From Diplosphaera chodatii (taxonomy: Eukaryota > Chlorophyta > Trebouxiophyceae > Prasiolales > Stichococcaceae), in assembly GCA_032358165.1 (NCBI GenBank), contig JAALGY010000059.1:992001-1056000 (forward strand): a DNA stretch of 64,000 nucleotides, in the 5' to 3' direction. Made by a program: the position numbers and the translations under genes. Shown one piece after another: positions 36,528 through 48,231 of the stretch. Position 1 is the first letter of the stretch, and every line of letters begins with the position of its first letter. The notes beneath the pieces were generated by a model, which saw only the letters and a list, made by a program, of their open reading frames with translations, had not been told where the DNA came from and made no database searches.

Positions 36528-37828
36528 GGTGCTTGAGTCGGGATTTACACACCGAGACTTGCTTGCGGGCAGGTAGGGGCCGGGATGCTGGAGATCGGCA
36601 ACACAAGTGCGAGCCTTGGCAGCAGCACAATGCAGAGTGTAGTGTGTGTGTCGTGAGGTAGGATGATATGACGATGATGGACGGATAAAGATCATGCGGA
36701 TCGTGCGCCAGGTTGCAGCCTCCACCTGGATCTGACAGCTGGGATCCGGTCGTGGACCCATCGACCGCCGATTCAGCCGCCAGATGGCGAGCAGGCGAAT
36801 TTAACAGACCATGTAGAGGCAGGACCGCCATAGCTAGGACCTGCATGTAGACAGCCAGACGACAGCTTTATTTGCGACATGTTGTCAAACACTTACCTAT
36901 GTCGTCATATATATGCTTGCACAGCTCGATCATCGAGCTCCGAGCGAAGCCAGTGCCAGCTGGGGACTCATCACATGTACATTCATAGATTTCATACAGC
37001 TAGCTGTCATCTGATGGGCCATCTATCTGATGTGCCATACCTGGATGAAAAGCTTTCACAGGCGCTACACGGACATGCTGAGATGAGCGTTTGTGAGATG
37101 TGATTGAGTCAGTGATGAGCTGCAGATAGGTTAGGATCAAGTATTGATCTGCCCATGCCAACCAGCGCGCAGCTGATGCATATGAGTGAGTCGTGCCGAC
37201 ATGCCGCTGCCACAGACACATGCTGTCAGTTGAGACCTGGTGTCATGGTCATGCGCAGAGGTCGATACCTGTAACAAAAGACATTCAGGCAGGCATCGTG
37301 CCGCACGAGAAGCAACGTCCTAGTGAATTTCTGGCATTCGAACAGCTGCAAGCAAGTCAAATGCAGTTGACTGAAATCTAGGTACCAGTCTATGCTGATG
37401 CAAGCGTGGGTACTGCTGCTTTCAAGCCCGATGATCTTCGTTTGCTGGACAGTGTTCATCCCAGAGATTCAGACAACAGACTTGAGCCCAAGAAGCGGCG
37501 GCGACAGTCAGGCAGGCAGAATTAGAGCGCATAGCTATTGCACTCGGCCAGTCTGGCATGGGCGCATTCGTTGCCAATTGGTTGGCCTTTTTGTGTCGAC
37601 CGCATGCTGAAATGCGGCGGCAGGGGGAAGTCTGGCGGCAGCCGTGCAGCCGCGACTGTTGCTGCTCTTGCTCTTGCTGTTCTTCTGCTTCTTCTGCTGC
37701 CTGCAGAAAACTTCACACAAAAATGTATATGGCACTTTGGATTCAAATAGAGTGCAGACTAGTGCAGACTCGTGTGATACGAGCAACCTCATAGTAGGCA
37801 GGGAAGCACTGGGTTGCATCGTCCACCT
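36528..37828. other. Intergenic region between genes E and F
   Basis: About 1.3 kb, visibly less GC-rich than the exons, with no supported exon or RNA gene. It should include the gene E promoter and gene F 3' flank. Confidence 0.4.
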
Positions 37829-39544
37829 TCAGCCCATTGTCCCTCCGTCATCACCGCCGCCGCCGCCGCCGCCGCCGGTGGTGGTACCACCGTTGCCCAT
37901 CTTGCCACCACCGGCTGCTGCTGCGGCCGCTGCTGCCGTTGCAGTACCGCCATTCCCACCACCGCCACCGCCACAGGCGGCGGCTGCAGCAGCGGCGGCT
38001 GCAGCGTTCATGAAGCCGGTCGCTGCAGCGGCAGCAGCAGCGGCGGCGCATCCTGCGGTAGTGCAGGGCGGCCCGACAGTCGATCATGCTAGCCCAGCCT
38101 GGTCACAGCAGATGGCCTCCACATCCCTAGGGTACACTCCCGTCGCTGCATGCTGCGGCTCCACCATCGCAAAGATGTCGGGGCTGGAAGCACGTCATAT
38201 GTATGCAGTGTGGGTCAAACCCTGCCGGACCTGGCGTCAGGTTGTTGCGGTTGCCGCAGGCAGCCGCAGCGGCCGCGGCGGCTGCAGCTGCGGCACCGTT
38301 GTTCATGCCGCCGCCGCCAGCAGCTGCTGCAGCGGCAGCAGCCGCCGCGGCACCGCAGCCTGCGCTTTTGCAGGCCAGCTGATCAGCAAGCGGTCGTACA
38401 TGCATGTTCATGCAGGCCGCGCTGGGGATGCAGGCAGCGGCACTGGTGTCAGGGTCAGAGTCACGCACCCATGGTCCCGCCGCCACCACCGCCAGCAGCC
38501 GCAGCCGCAGCGGCGGCAGCTGCCCCTGCACATATGGCACGCGTATTTCCAGTGCATGAACACGAGTATGGTAGAAGAATCAGCATCTGTTGTGCTTCGC
38601 CAGAAACCATGGTACATTGTAACACATTTAACATGCTGCAGTGCAATACATTGGTATACAGTCATGCATAGCATCCATGCATGCAGCTGCACAGGCATAT
38701 AGGATGCGGTACAGCGAAGCAGGAGCAGGCAGGCGGTTGTGAAGCGCACCCATGCCGCCCTTGCCACCGTTCATCATCCCGTTCATGCCGTTGTCGCCGG
38801 GGTTGCCGCCAATGAGGTTGGGGTTGTTGGGGTTGCCGCCGTCGGGATTGCCGCCATTGCCGCCATTGCCGCCGCCGCTGGCCGCGCCGGCGCCAGCCGC
38901 CCCCGCGCCGCCGCCGCCGCCGTCGTTCACGCCCTTCAGCTTGCGGCCTGCAGGTGCAGATGTTCCCATCAGCGCGCCATGTGAACATAGCACGAGCTAG
39001 CAGGTGCTGTCAGGCTTGCTCTGCCAGTGGTCTGGAAGCCACTGATGGGACATACAACATACATCGGTCGTGTGGCTTCATATGGCCTGTGTAGAGGACA
39101 TTGCCGCATGATTGGTTGCGTCGGCCTGCCAGCGACTTGCTACGGCGCCAACCGAATGACCAGTGAGAGGTTCGAGGATACACATAAGACAGCAACTACT
39201 ATTGCTCTGACTGTGCCAAGTGCCAGCAGCTGCCAAGCTGCCATCGGCAGTAACAGCAAGCACCCTTGCCTGCTGAACCGCTTGAACACTGCGATAAGTT
39301 TGGAAGTGCTCCCAGATGCAGAAACGCGTGTGATTTGCACTTCCACCTTGCAAGCTGGCACACAACTCGACATTCATCGAACAAAGCATGAACATCCGTT
39401 GGTGGCCGTTTGCTGAGGCATGAAGCATCCAGGAGACACACCATGGATCGAATTGGTGGAGTAGGCTTCGAGGGAGGCAGCGAAGGCTGCCAGGCACAGG
39501 CTGGCGAGCAGTACCGCAGCGCTGATGCCGCGACGCGCCGCCAT
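37829..39544 (-). CDS. Secreted Gly/Ala-rich protein with Cys-bracketed poly-Ala (gene F)
   Basis: Five exons, 39544-39442, 38947-38750, 38525-38469, 38359-38231 and 38052-37829, chain in phase 1 to 236 aa. Exon 1: signal peptide (ISAAVLLASLCLAAFAASLEA, ending IHG; 103 nt). Exon 2: GRKLKGVNDGGGGG followed by a Gly/Asn/Met-rich segment with GGNPDGGN and NPNNPN. Exon 3: ten Ala then Gly. Exon 4: C-x32-C with 11 and 12 Ala around GGGGMNNG. Exon 5: Cys, 9 Ala, TGFMN, 10 Ala, Cys (C-x24-C), then Gly-rich tail with GGGKMGNGG and a stop at 37829. The exon 5 unit matches gene E exon 5 in Cys spacing. A structural, extracellular role is inferred. Confidence 0.77.
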
Positions 39545-40042
39545 GATGTGTCAATAACGAGCTTGACAATGTGCAACGGGCTACTGGAAAGCAGTCAGTG
39601 AGTGCAGGTCGAGCTCGAAGCTGGTGGGTGCAAGGAGAGTGCTTTCTGGTGTGGGGCTGGGATGATGGTAGTGTCGGAACGGGATCACCTCACTGAAGAT
39701 CAGGCCAATTTTCCTTAGTCCTATGGTGGCATTGCATATGTGACTTCACGCTTACCCTGCAGATGGTCAACAAATGAGTTCACAGCTGTAACCAGATGAA
39801 ACCACCGACCGCCAGTTTGGCCGCCGATTGGCAGGAAGCAGGAGGCCGTTGATTTCATCATTACATGCGTGGATGCATGCTGCCAATGGGCATGTGGCGT
39901 GGTACACCGACTGATGGACTATGTGTGCGACCCCAAGGACAGCGCTGTGGACGTCATATATGGCCACAGTTGGCTGTGTAATGATCGCATATTCTGATAT
40001 TGCACAAAGTGCTACACCTTGATTGCACGCTCATGCCCACCC
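39545..40042. other. Intergenic region between genes F and G
   Basis: About 500 bp with no supported exon. Contains the gene F promoter side. If the tiny last exon of gene G is wrong, the true gene G end may extend into it. Confidence 0.35.
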
Positions 40043-41960
40043 TCAACCGCCTGCAGGTATGTATAGCAGGTTTCCAGAAGGGCGTCGGGAGGCTGTGCGG
40101 CATGGTAGTTGCATGTCTTGCCAGACACATTACTCCCACAACAAATGCGCGTCAGGCGAATGCTGGTCCCAGCAGCTTCAGGATTTGGAGTCTGTCTGTG
40201 AGACAGCACACCTGCAGCGCCAGCCGCGCTGGCAGCAGACGAGCCACCGCCGATGCCCGTGCACGTTGCAGCTGCACAGCAAAGCTCTGTGCGTCAACGG
40301 GCGCTGTCTATTCAATGGGTGCACGCATACACATGCTGATACTGTAGATCTGGCAAGCAACCCTATCAGGCATGGTCGCCCTGCGTGCGCACTGGAAACG
40401 AGGCGGGTTGAACTGACCTGCCGCTGCTGTCGCGGCGGCACTCTGGTACCCGGATGCTGCAGCAGCTGATGCCGCGGCAGAACACCCTGCAGGCAGGATG
40501 AAAACGGTGAGCTGGGAGCTAGCCTGGGCACATTGCTGCCAGTCTCAGGTGCATGCATTGTTGTCAAGCATGCGGGTTTTGCTGCGGCACGTATGAACAA
40601 GCTCAGCACTTGCCGACTGCATGTTGTCATCCTGTCACCTGATGGGACGCCAGGGGAGTTGCAGGTGTCGGATGCAGCGGCGGCGGCGGCGGCGGCGGCT
40701 GCAGAGCCAGGACCGGAGGCGGCGGCGGCTGCTGCTGCTGCCGCCACGGAGTTTGCACAGTCTGTGCGCACAGGGCTCGAGGCTCGGATGTTTTCAGGCA
40801 GTCACCGTGTGCTACTGCACACCGTGCTTCCAGACAGGTCAACATGTCAGACGTGTCCCAAATGGAGGGGTCTTGCATATAAGCATTACAAAGGCGGCAT
40901 CTAGATTTGCGGGGTGGGCAGTCCTTTGCTGGCGATGTTTTGGCCTGCTGATCAGCTTCGTTGCATCAGCAGGCCCGCACGATCAGTGTTGACTTGCACG
41001 CCAGATCCGACCATGCTGCTACAATTAACCATTGAACGCACCATCTCCAGTGGCGCTGCCGCCAGAGGCAGCGGCTGCGCTGGCGGCGCTGGCGCCGCCT
41101 CCCGCCCCGCCACACGCAGCAACTGCAGCCGCCTGCACAATGCCCAAACACACTCCATATCACATCCGCTGGGCAGTAATTCTGGAACCCTGGCACGGTG
41201 GCCGCACACCTGCCTGCTCGGACTGCATGCGAAAGCCTCAGCTGGGTGGCATGGCATGCGTTTGGCGCGTCTCACCGTTGCTGCTGCGTTGCGGTAGCCG
41301 CTTGCGGCGGCAGCGCTCGCGGCTGCTGCACAACCTGCATGCAGGCACAGATCAGAGTGCGGACCTGCACTTGCATCGGGCAGCAGATCGTCTGACAAAC
41401 GCAGCTGCCGCCCGCAGACCTGCCTCAGCGATCTACACTCACAACAGCTGGCATGACGCTTCTCCTGGCAGCTGCTTCAGGCAAGCAGGGTTCCCCCTCT
41501 GGCCATGTAGTGGAACCCTGACTGCAGCGGCGCCCAACAGTGCAGCACTGCAGGAGATAATTTGCAGAGCCGAGAAGCCCTCTCACCGCCAGAGACGCCC
41601 CCACTGCCGCAGGCGGAGGAAGCCGCGGAAGCAGCGGAGCTGGCGCTTGAGCTGCCCAGCAGGAAGCGGTGCAACAGGCGGCGGCCGGAGCCGGATGCAG
41701 CGGCTGCAGCAGCAGCAGCGACGGCCCCGCCGCAGCCTGCGTAACAAGGGTCACGTAAAATGAGGAGAAAATTGCTTACAGCACTATAGTGATTGATTGG
41801 TCGATAGCACATGTCCTGTAGCGGCACACATCCTTCGGACCCGACAACCACTTACAGGAGCCAAGTGCGGCACGCACCAGACGATGCGGCAGCGGAAGAT
41901 GCTGCAGCCGATCCGCCACCGCCACTGCCAGACCCCCCTGCAGCGCTGCCCGCGGCAGCC

Positions 41961-42004
<44 letters not shown>

Positions 42005-42736
42005 TGCAGCGGCTGCGGATGATGAAGAGGAACTGCCGCCGCCGCCGCCGCCGCCGCCGTCGTCCGGGTTGCCGCTAGTTGGGGAGTCCGACGGCATGGG
42101 CAGCATTGGCATGTTGCCATCGGTCGTGCCGTCCATGGTTGCGCCGCCCATGGTGTCGTCCGGCGTGCCTTGGTCCATGTTGCTGGGGAGGCCCTGCCCC
42201 TTGAGCTGCCTCCCTGCACATGAAGGGGGCAATTCAGCTCGTACAAGTTCAGAAGTCCAAGGAGGCAGAGCCAGATGGCAACAGCAACATACAGGTGTCT
42301 GCAAACGAAGCGCAGCCTCTGCACCGAGTGTGGTCATGCTGAGGGTCAGGCCAGGTGCTCGCCATGCCAGGTGCTCAGGCAAAGCAATGCAATAAATAGC
42401 CTAAGACGATCCAGTGCAGTTCCGTCACTAAAACGACCATTGCTGCCCCGCGAAACACACACCAGTCTTTTCACCGCCCGTGCACGTCGAACAACAACAG
42501 CCCAGACCGTGGACCGCCCAGCTTGACTCGTCTTGAAGTGATTGCAGAAGGTCTCCCAGGATACACTCTGGCGGGGTCATACCAGCCGCCGAATAATCAG
42601 CAGGCGAGGGGCAACGCAGCTACCCACCATGCAGCGTGACGGCGTATGCCTCCGCAGAGGCCAGCGTGCCGACGAGCAGCATGCCCAGCAACAGCAGCGC
42701 CGGCGGAGATCCTGCTGAGCATCGCTGCTGCCTCAT
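40043..42736 (-). CDS. Secreted Gly/Ala-rich multi-exon protein (gene G)
   Basis: Exons 42736-42628, 42213-41878, 41736-41587, 41334-41276, 41132-41042, 40761-40639, 40486-40418, 40271-40212 and a proposed terminal exon 40050-40043 total 334 aa. Exon 1: signal peptide (ALLLLGMLLVGTLASAEA, then LHG). Exon 2: GRQLKGQG, a Met/Pro/Asp-rich stretch, then long Gly runs from (GGC)n. Exon 3: GCGGAV, GRRLLHRFLLG and a second Cys. Exons 4 and 7 are near copies (CAAAASAAAASGYRN, CSAAASAAAASGYQS). Exon 6: C-x31-C with SGPGS between Ala blocks, homologous to gene E exon 4. Only exons 4/5 depart from phase 1-1 (joined in phase 0). The two-codon last exon (Gly-Gly-stop) is the least certain part. Confidence 0.72.
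41960..42062 (-). repeat. (GGC)n trinucleotide runs in gene G exon 2
   Basis: Two long uninterrupted runs of GGC codons (read as GCC/CCG on the plus strand) encode poly-Gly either side of an Ser/Ala block. Such runs are prone to length change and to assembly error. Confidence 0.7.
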
Positions 42737-44553
42737 CGTGCTGCTGCTCGTGTCAGCAGAAGCTGCTCAGGGGACGTGGCCGAAGAGTTGGCACTGGCTT
42801 TGAATGCGAATGCGAAGAATATGACTGAAACGTGGGGAGGACGCTGGCTGAGCAGTCGGTCGGAGGCTAGGCTTAGCAGATGCCAGAGCTTATCACCTGA
42901 CCGGAATGATTCGATGTCCGATGTGGCGTGATGTTATGACAAACCCTGCCATGTGGCACCACCACCACACCTGCCTGCCTGGGCCTTGTCAAGTAGTGCC
43001 ACCAGTTGGCCCCTTGGCAGTTTGACTGGTGGTCTCAAGCCAGGTGTCCGTCTATATCAGACAGTAGTGTGATCCAGGGTGTGTGTGCTTGAGATCAACA
43101 GGTCGCTATCTATGTACACTCAGCGACGGTAATGGTGCATCTTGCCGGCAGTCTGACGTCAAACAACACAACAGGCGCGCCCCATCAGCAATGCCGGCAG
43201 CCCAACACGCCAGCTGGCTGGGAAGCGGGCATGACGACAGCTGCGCTGACACCAGTGCCGGGGTTGCTGCAGATGCTCTTGTGTACCTGCACGTCAGCCA
43301 CCTAGCGCGCTGGCTCCACAGCTGCCAGTCCTCGCAGCACAGACCCGCCCTGAGGATGGCGCCAGCGTCACTGCTGCCTGCCGCCCTGCCCACCGTGTTG
43401 TGTTGCAGCCCAGCTCATTCTGCCGTCGCCTTGGTGTGCACCATTGCTGACGCGACTTCACTGTGCCAGGTGCTGAGGCGCAACCAGTCGTGCGGCCTTC
43501 GGAAGAGCAATCCTGAAGCTGGGTGCCACCATGACATCACAGACAGCAGGCTCATCGTCGGCATCGTGCTCAGATGAGGTTTAAGGGTGCGATGCCAGTC
43601 GTTTAACATTCCTGCATCAGGGTGTGCGTGTAGGCCTTGCACGCACACCACCTGAGCATGTGCGGCTCTGCCTGACACCACGACTGCCAGCCTGCTCCTG
43701 CTGCCGCTGCCGTCGCCCCTGCGCATGCTGCCGGCTGCACCTAGCCCTGCCGGCGCCCTGACACGTCAAGACTCCTGGTGCTATCCGCCATGCACAGCAT
43801 GCTGCGCAGCCAGCTCGGCAGTCTGTCATGTCACGGCGCAGCAGCTCTACACTGGATGTTTCTGTTGCCTCTGCAGCGCCGGCTGCGCTTGACCTGCATG
43901 CTTCCGCGTTGCATCGCACCGCATGGCATCTGCAGGTGCTTGAGCTGGCTCACCGCGCCACACTGCTGGCTGGAACATATGATGCAGTGAACTTGATGAG
44001 CTGCAGTAGTCACCGTGACGGTAGCAAGCTGGTGGCCACCAAGTTGCGCAGGACCCTGCCGGCCAGCAGCCGCAGGGCCGGGACCCTGGCACCGCGAAGC
44101 TGGCAGGGCACTCATCTTTGAGTTCACGCAACAGTGTATATGATACTCTCCGAATGAGGGCGGCAACTGTGTGCATGGCTGACTGACATGCTGCACTTGT
44201 TACAGTCGGTCACAAAACCCTCTCCGTTGTCACAGACTGTACATACGAATGTGCTTGTCATCGTGCATGTTTAGAAGAAGGGGCACCATGTCGCATGCAG
44301 GACGGGATCGTACCCTCGCAAAGTCCCCTCCCCATATGCAGAGGCGACAGCACCGCTGTCACTGGCAGTGTTTGCATGGCATGCATTGGTCGCATACATC
44401 ATATGTTCATTGTGCGATGCTTGTTGAGTACGACTGAATGGCTGGTTGGCCACCAGCTCGTGACGTCATGCGAGTTGTCCATGTCTCCTGGTTGAAGGAA
44501 AATTCTCTTGGCGGTGGCACGTAAAAGTGTAGACTCTGTGGTGATGTGCCTCG
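42737..44553. other. Unresolved region between genes G and H
   Basis: About 1.8 kb. GC-rich open stretches occur at about 43170-43440 and 43620-44120 on both strands, for example a plus-strand frame 43828-44121 and a minus-strand Cys-containing frame near 43106-43393. None has a recognisable domain or a consistent chain of splice sites, so no gene is called. Confidence 0.35.
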
Positions 44554-47531
44554 TCAGCCGACGATGATGAAGCGCTGATGGTGGGGGTGCTCTGCCGACA
44601 ACACAAGCAGCTTTCAGTGCCGACATAAACGGCACTGAAAGCGCATAACATCGCTCACGTAACATCGTTCACATGAATGCAACCACGGTTGCATTTGCAC
44701 TTGTCGACAGGCAGCAGTGCTGTCGGCTGTCATAACCCACCAGAAGACGAGGACGCAGCGGCTGCCGCCGCAGCTGCAGCGCCGTTGCAGGCGGCGACTG
44801 CATGGACCATGGGGGGAGGTCACAAGCTGATCTGCTTGTTCTGCGCCATCACAACTCATTTCCAGAGGCAGCAGCGCAGGATAAACAGAGGCTGCACAGT
44901 GCCACCAGTCACCATATGGCCATCCCACAGTCGGCAGCCTGAAATGCATTGCCATGAGGCAGTCGACTGCGTGACATACTTTGCAGCTAAGCAGGCGGTA
45001 CCTGCAGTGCTCACGGCGCTCGAGTCGGACCAGCCGCTTGCGGCCGCAGCCGCCGCAGCCGCAGCACAGCCTGATGTCACATGTCCACAGGTCTTTCAGC
45101 AGCCACGCCGTGCATTGCATGTGTCATCACCTTGCACTGCTGGGCTGCTGGAAATTCAGTGGGCAGCTGTAGAGAGTCGCCGCAGGTGACGCCTCAGCCT
45201 ACCTGGAGAGACGAAGGGCGAGCTGCAGGCGGAGACTGCAGCGGCGGAGGTGGCAGCGGCCGAGCCCCCTCCAGCGGCAGCCCCTGCAGCAGATGCGGCG
45301 CCGCCGCAGCCTGCAGGCAGGCGGGATCACTGGCAGGTTGTGCACCAGCAGCACAGGCCACAGAGGCAGCTTCCTTGGCTACGGCCGGCCTGGGTGGCTA
45401 CCTAAAATTTCAAATTCATTGCAACTGCACACGGCTGACCTATGCATGCAGTGAGAATGTAGCTGTGAAGCAGCAGCGCCCGACATGAGGCACGATCCGA
45501 GGGTGATCATCGGACAGCTCTACCCAACCCAAAGAATCAGCCTGAAGGGGTCTTGCACTTCCAGCAGGATTTGCGGGTGCCCCTGCCCTGTGACAGCAGC
45601 AGACGCTGCGCGGCATCGCTGGCAAACTTGCTGCATCCTTAGTCATCCAACGGAAACAGGAGGAACGCACCAGATGATGCCGCAGCAGAAGCAGCGGCCG
45701 CGGATGAGGCGGAGTCTCCCGCAGCAGCTCCGGAGGCGCCAGCCGCTGAGCCGCCCGCGGCAGCAGCGCTTGATGCAGCAGCCGCATCATCTGGACAAAA
45801 CACATACATACGGGTCAGCAAATGGCATCTACAAGCCCTGTGGCAAGGTGTGCAACCGCTTGGCGGTGAAAGTAGGCGGCCACCCGCCTGGCAGGCGCTG
45901 CGGGAACACATCCCCTGTCAACGGTCACATTTCCTGCTGTCCGCAGCCTACCTGGCTGCGCAGGCGGCACGCACGCAGAATATCCGCACGGGAAGAGCCG
46001 GGTCCTCCAGCACTTTGGTTACCGACATACATTTTGCACCACAGTTGAGCGAAATAGTTGAAGAGGCTCACCGCCGCTGGCGGCACCAGAGGACCCCGCC
46101 GCACCCCCGCCTCCGGCAGCGGCGGCAGATGTGGCGGCGCTGCCGCCGCCGCCGCCGTCACGGTCGCGGCGGCCATCGTCGCCACCGCCAGCAGCACCTG
46201 CGCCACAAGACTGCAACCGCTCCTCGATGTGCTGCTCTGACTGAAGGGCTGGACCAGGCAGATGGGGGGTTTGAAGATTTGTTGATGGTGCTGGCAGGCA
46301 AGCACATCTGTCTATCAGGGCACGACCTAGTGCGTGCTCGCTTCCTGAAGCTGAGATGTTATGCAGGCCACGACATGCTGGAGGATGCTGTTGCTGCTCG
46401 GCCTGCAGCCTAGCAGCGCTGACGGGCTCACCTGCCGCTCCGGCGGCTGCGCCGCCGTCAGCAGCGGCCGCACCGGTAGATGCTGCCGAAGAGCCGCCAT
46501 TTCTGCCGTCGCCGCTGGCAGCCCCTGCAATGTGAACGGCGCAGCATGTGAAAGTGGTGAAGAAACCAACGCTATCTTCGAGATGTCCAGCAGCTGGGAT
46601 ACGCTGGGCCCGTGGCCGTGTTATAAACCAGAGACTAGACTTCCATCGCTGTCATCTGTGCGAAAGTGTCACGAAGCAGCTGCAGCTTCAGATCATGCTG
46701 CACTATTGCTTGCATACCTGCGGACCCAGCAGCAGCGCCGCCCGCCGCTGCAGTCGTTGCCGTGGTCGCCGATGGACCCTTTAGTGCACGGCCTGCACCG
46801 GGAAACAGCCATGCTGCATGTTTTGCGCATGACAGACATGTTGGCACCCAGGTGACGACGTTCTTCTGCAGCAGGAACACATGCTGCGCCACTAGCAGTT
46901 CCCCAACAGAACCGGATTGTGCAGGCTGGCATACATGGTCAAGGTGCCATCACTGCCTGCTGACACAGTATGCACATGACCTGACTATGGCAATGAAAAG
47001 GAGACAATCCATTCTTATTGTCATCAAGCTTGGTGACACTGCTGTCTTGCATCCATCGTCCTGCTTTCGCTTCTGCAGCCCGTTGTTAGTAGCACACACA
47101 AGGATGGTCCATCATATCAAGGACATGCATGCGATTTTATCAGGTAACACCACTCCCGGAATCCGTCGGACGATTTAAGTCTGGTCCCAGGAATGACCAC
47201 ACGTGCCAAGTTGGCACGCGCGGACGTCATGGTGGCAATCAGCGGATGATCTGACACGATCGAAGCCGCTCTGTATCATGTGGTGTAGTGCCACATACAT
47301 GCTCGCATGTGGTCCTGGGCAACAATGCCGGCTCGCCTACTTGCTGGCGCACTCACCATCTAAAGTGTGGCATGATGGCGGTGCCAGGCTGCCAGTCTTA
47401 ATCTGCCCGGAAGCTGACCGAAATGATGCCAGCAAAGGGTCATGCTCACCATCGACGGACGTGAAGGCCGCCAGGAACAGGCTGGCCAGCAGCAGAGCCG
47501 CCAGGCAGCCAGTCCCGTGTCGCTGCACCAT
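44554..47531 (-). CDS. Secreted Ala/Gly-rich multi-exon protein (gene H)
   Basis: Nine exons, 47531-47450, 46792-46718, 46524-46432, 46197-46072, 45790-45671, 45310-45203, 45070-45002, 44797-44741 and 44591-44554, give about 255 aa; every junction is phase 1 and all seven internal exons are multiples of three. Exon 1: signal peptide (GCLAALLLASLFLAAFTSVDG). Exon 2: GRALKGPSATT. Exons 3-5: Ala/Gly/Ser-rich, exon 4 with an Arg/Asp patch (DDGRRDRDGGGG). Exons 6-8 each begin with, or near, a Cys (GCGGAAS, GCAAAAAAA, AACNGAAAA). The short last exon (EHPHHQRFIIVG-stop) is plausible but the weakest. Two strong hairpins lie in the last intron. No enzymatic domain is visible; likely extracellular. Confidence 0.72.
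44610..44642. repeat. Perfect 13-bp inverted repeat (hairpin)
   Basis: GCTTTCAGTGCCG at 44610-44622 and CGGCACTGAAAGC at 44630-44642 are perfect reverse complements around a 7-nt loop (ACATAAA). It lies in the proposed last intron of gene H, upstream of the acceptor. Confidence 0.85.
44676..44695. repeat. Perfect 9-bp inverted repeat (hairpin)
   Basis: AATGCAACC (44676-44684) and GGTTGCATT (44687-44695) pair perfectly with a 2-nt spacer. It lies 33 bp from the larger hairpin and in the same intron. Confidence 0.8.
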
Positions 47532-48231
47532 GGTTGTGTGCCGAAAGGCTTGGTCTTGGGGGAAATCGACGGCAACACAGCACAGAAAGGCAGCAGAGCA
47601 GAAGAGTTGGCCAGGCGGAGGCTGTGTAGGTGTGGGCCAACCTTGGTGGTGTATTGCTGGGAATGTGGGAGTGCAGATTATGGCCGCACCCAGCAAAGGT
47701 TATGGTGCAAGCTCGTGCAGGGGCAGATGCATCCATCATGTCGGCTGCCCCAAGGAATTGCCGACCTGCCATGTGGAGTCCATTGGAGGACACACTGGCC
47801 GTTGAACGCCACATGTCAGCCTACAGCGAAAGCCAATCTGCCGCGTATCTCGATAGGGCTTCCTCAATCTGCACAACCTCGCTGCAGCATACAGCCGCCA
47901 GTATTTCCGCCGCATCATCACACTGGACCAACAATAATGGCTGCCAAGCTTTGCAAACATCTCGCCATCACCAAACCTGTGCATCATGATGGTGTGCAAG
48001 CAGCAAGACTTGGGTTTTCGAAGGGTTGCACAAGGAGCACAGCGCTGTGAACACTCAGAGAGGCTCTGCAACACCTGACGCAAGTGTGTTATCTAACATC
48101 TATCACCGCTTTGCGTTGATGCGGCTATAGCCGGCTGCTGGGCGGACTATGGGCTTGTTGCACCTTCAGTGAGGTATGTAGGCCAAGCGCAGCGGTTGTC
48201 CTTCGCATGTGGAAGCTTTATGCAGCTGTGC
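47532..48231. other. Intergenic region between gene H and the Kazal gene
   Basis: About 700 bp with no supported exon. Contains the gene H promoter side and the Kazal gene 3' flank. Confidence 0.4.

Noticed and set aside
34771..40761. Assignment of the poly-Ala proteins as true silk homologues
   Set aside because: Resemblance is in composition and short linkers only; no spidroin terminal domain is present.
41811..42395. Plus-strand Pro/Ala-rich protein
   Set aside because: Shadow of gene G exon 2; the poly-Pro comes from the complement of GGC codons, with no initiation or splice context.
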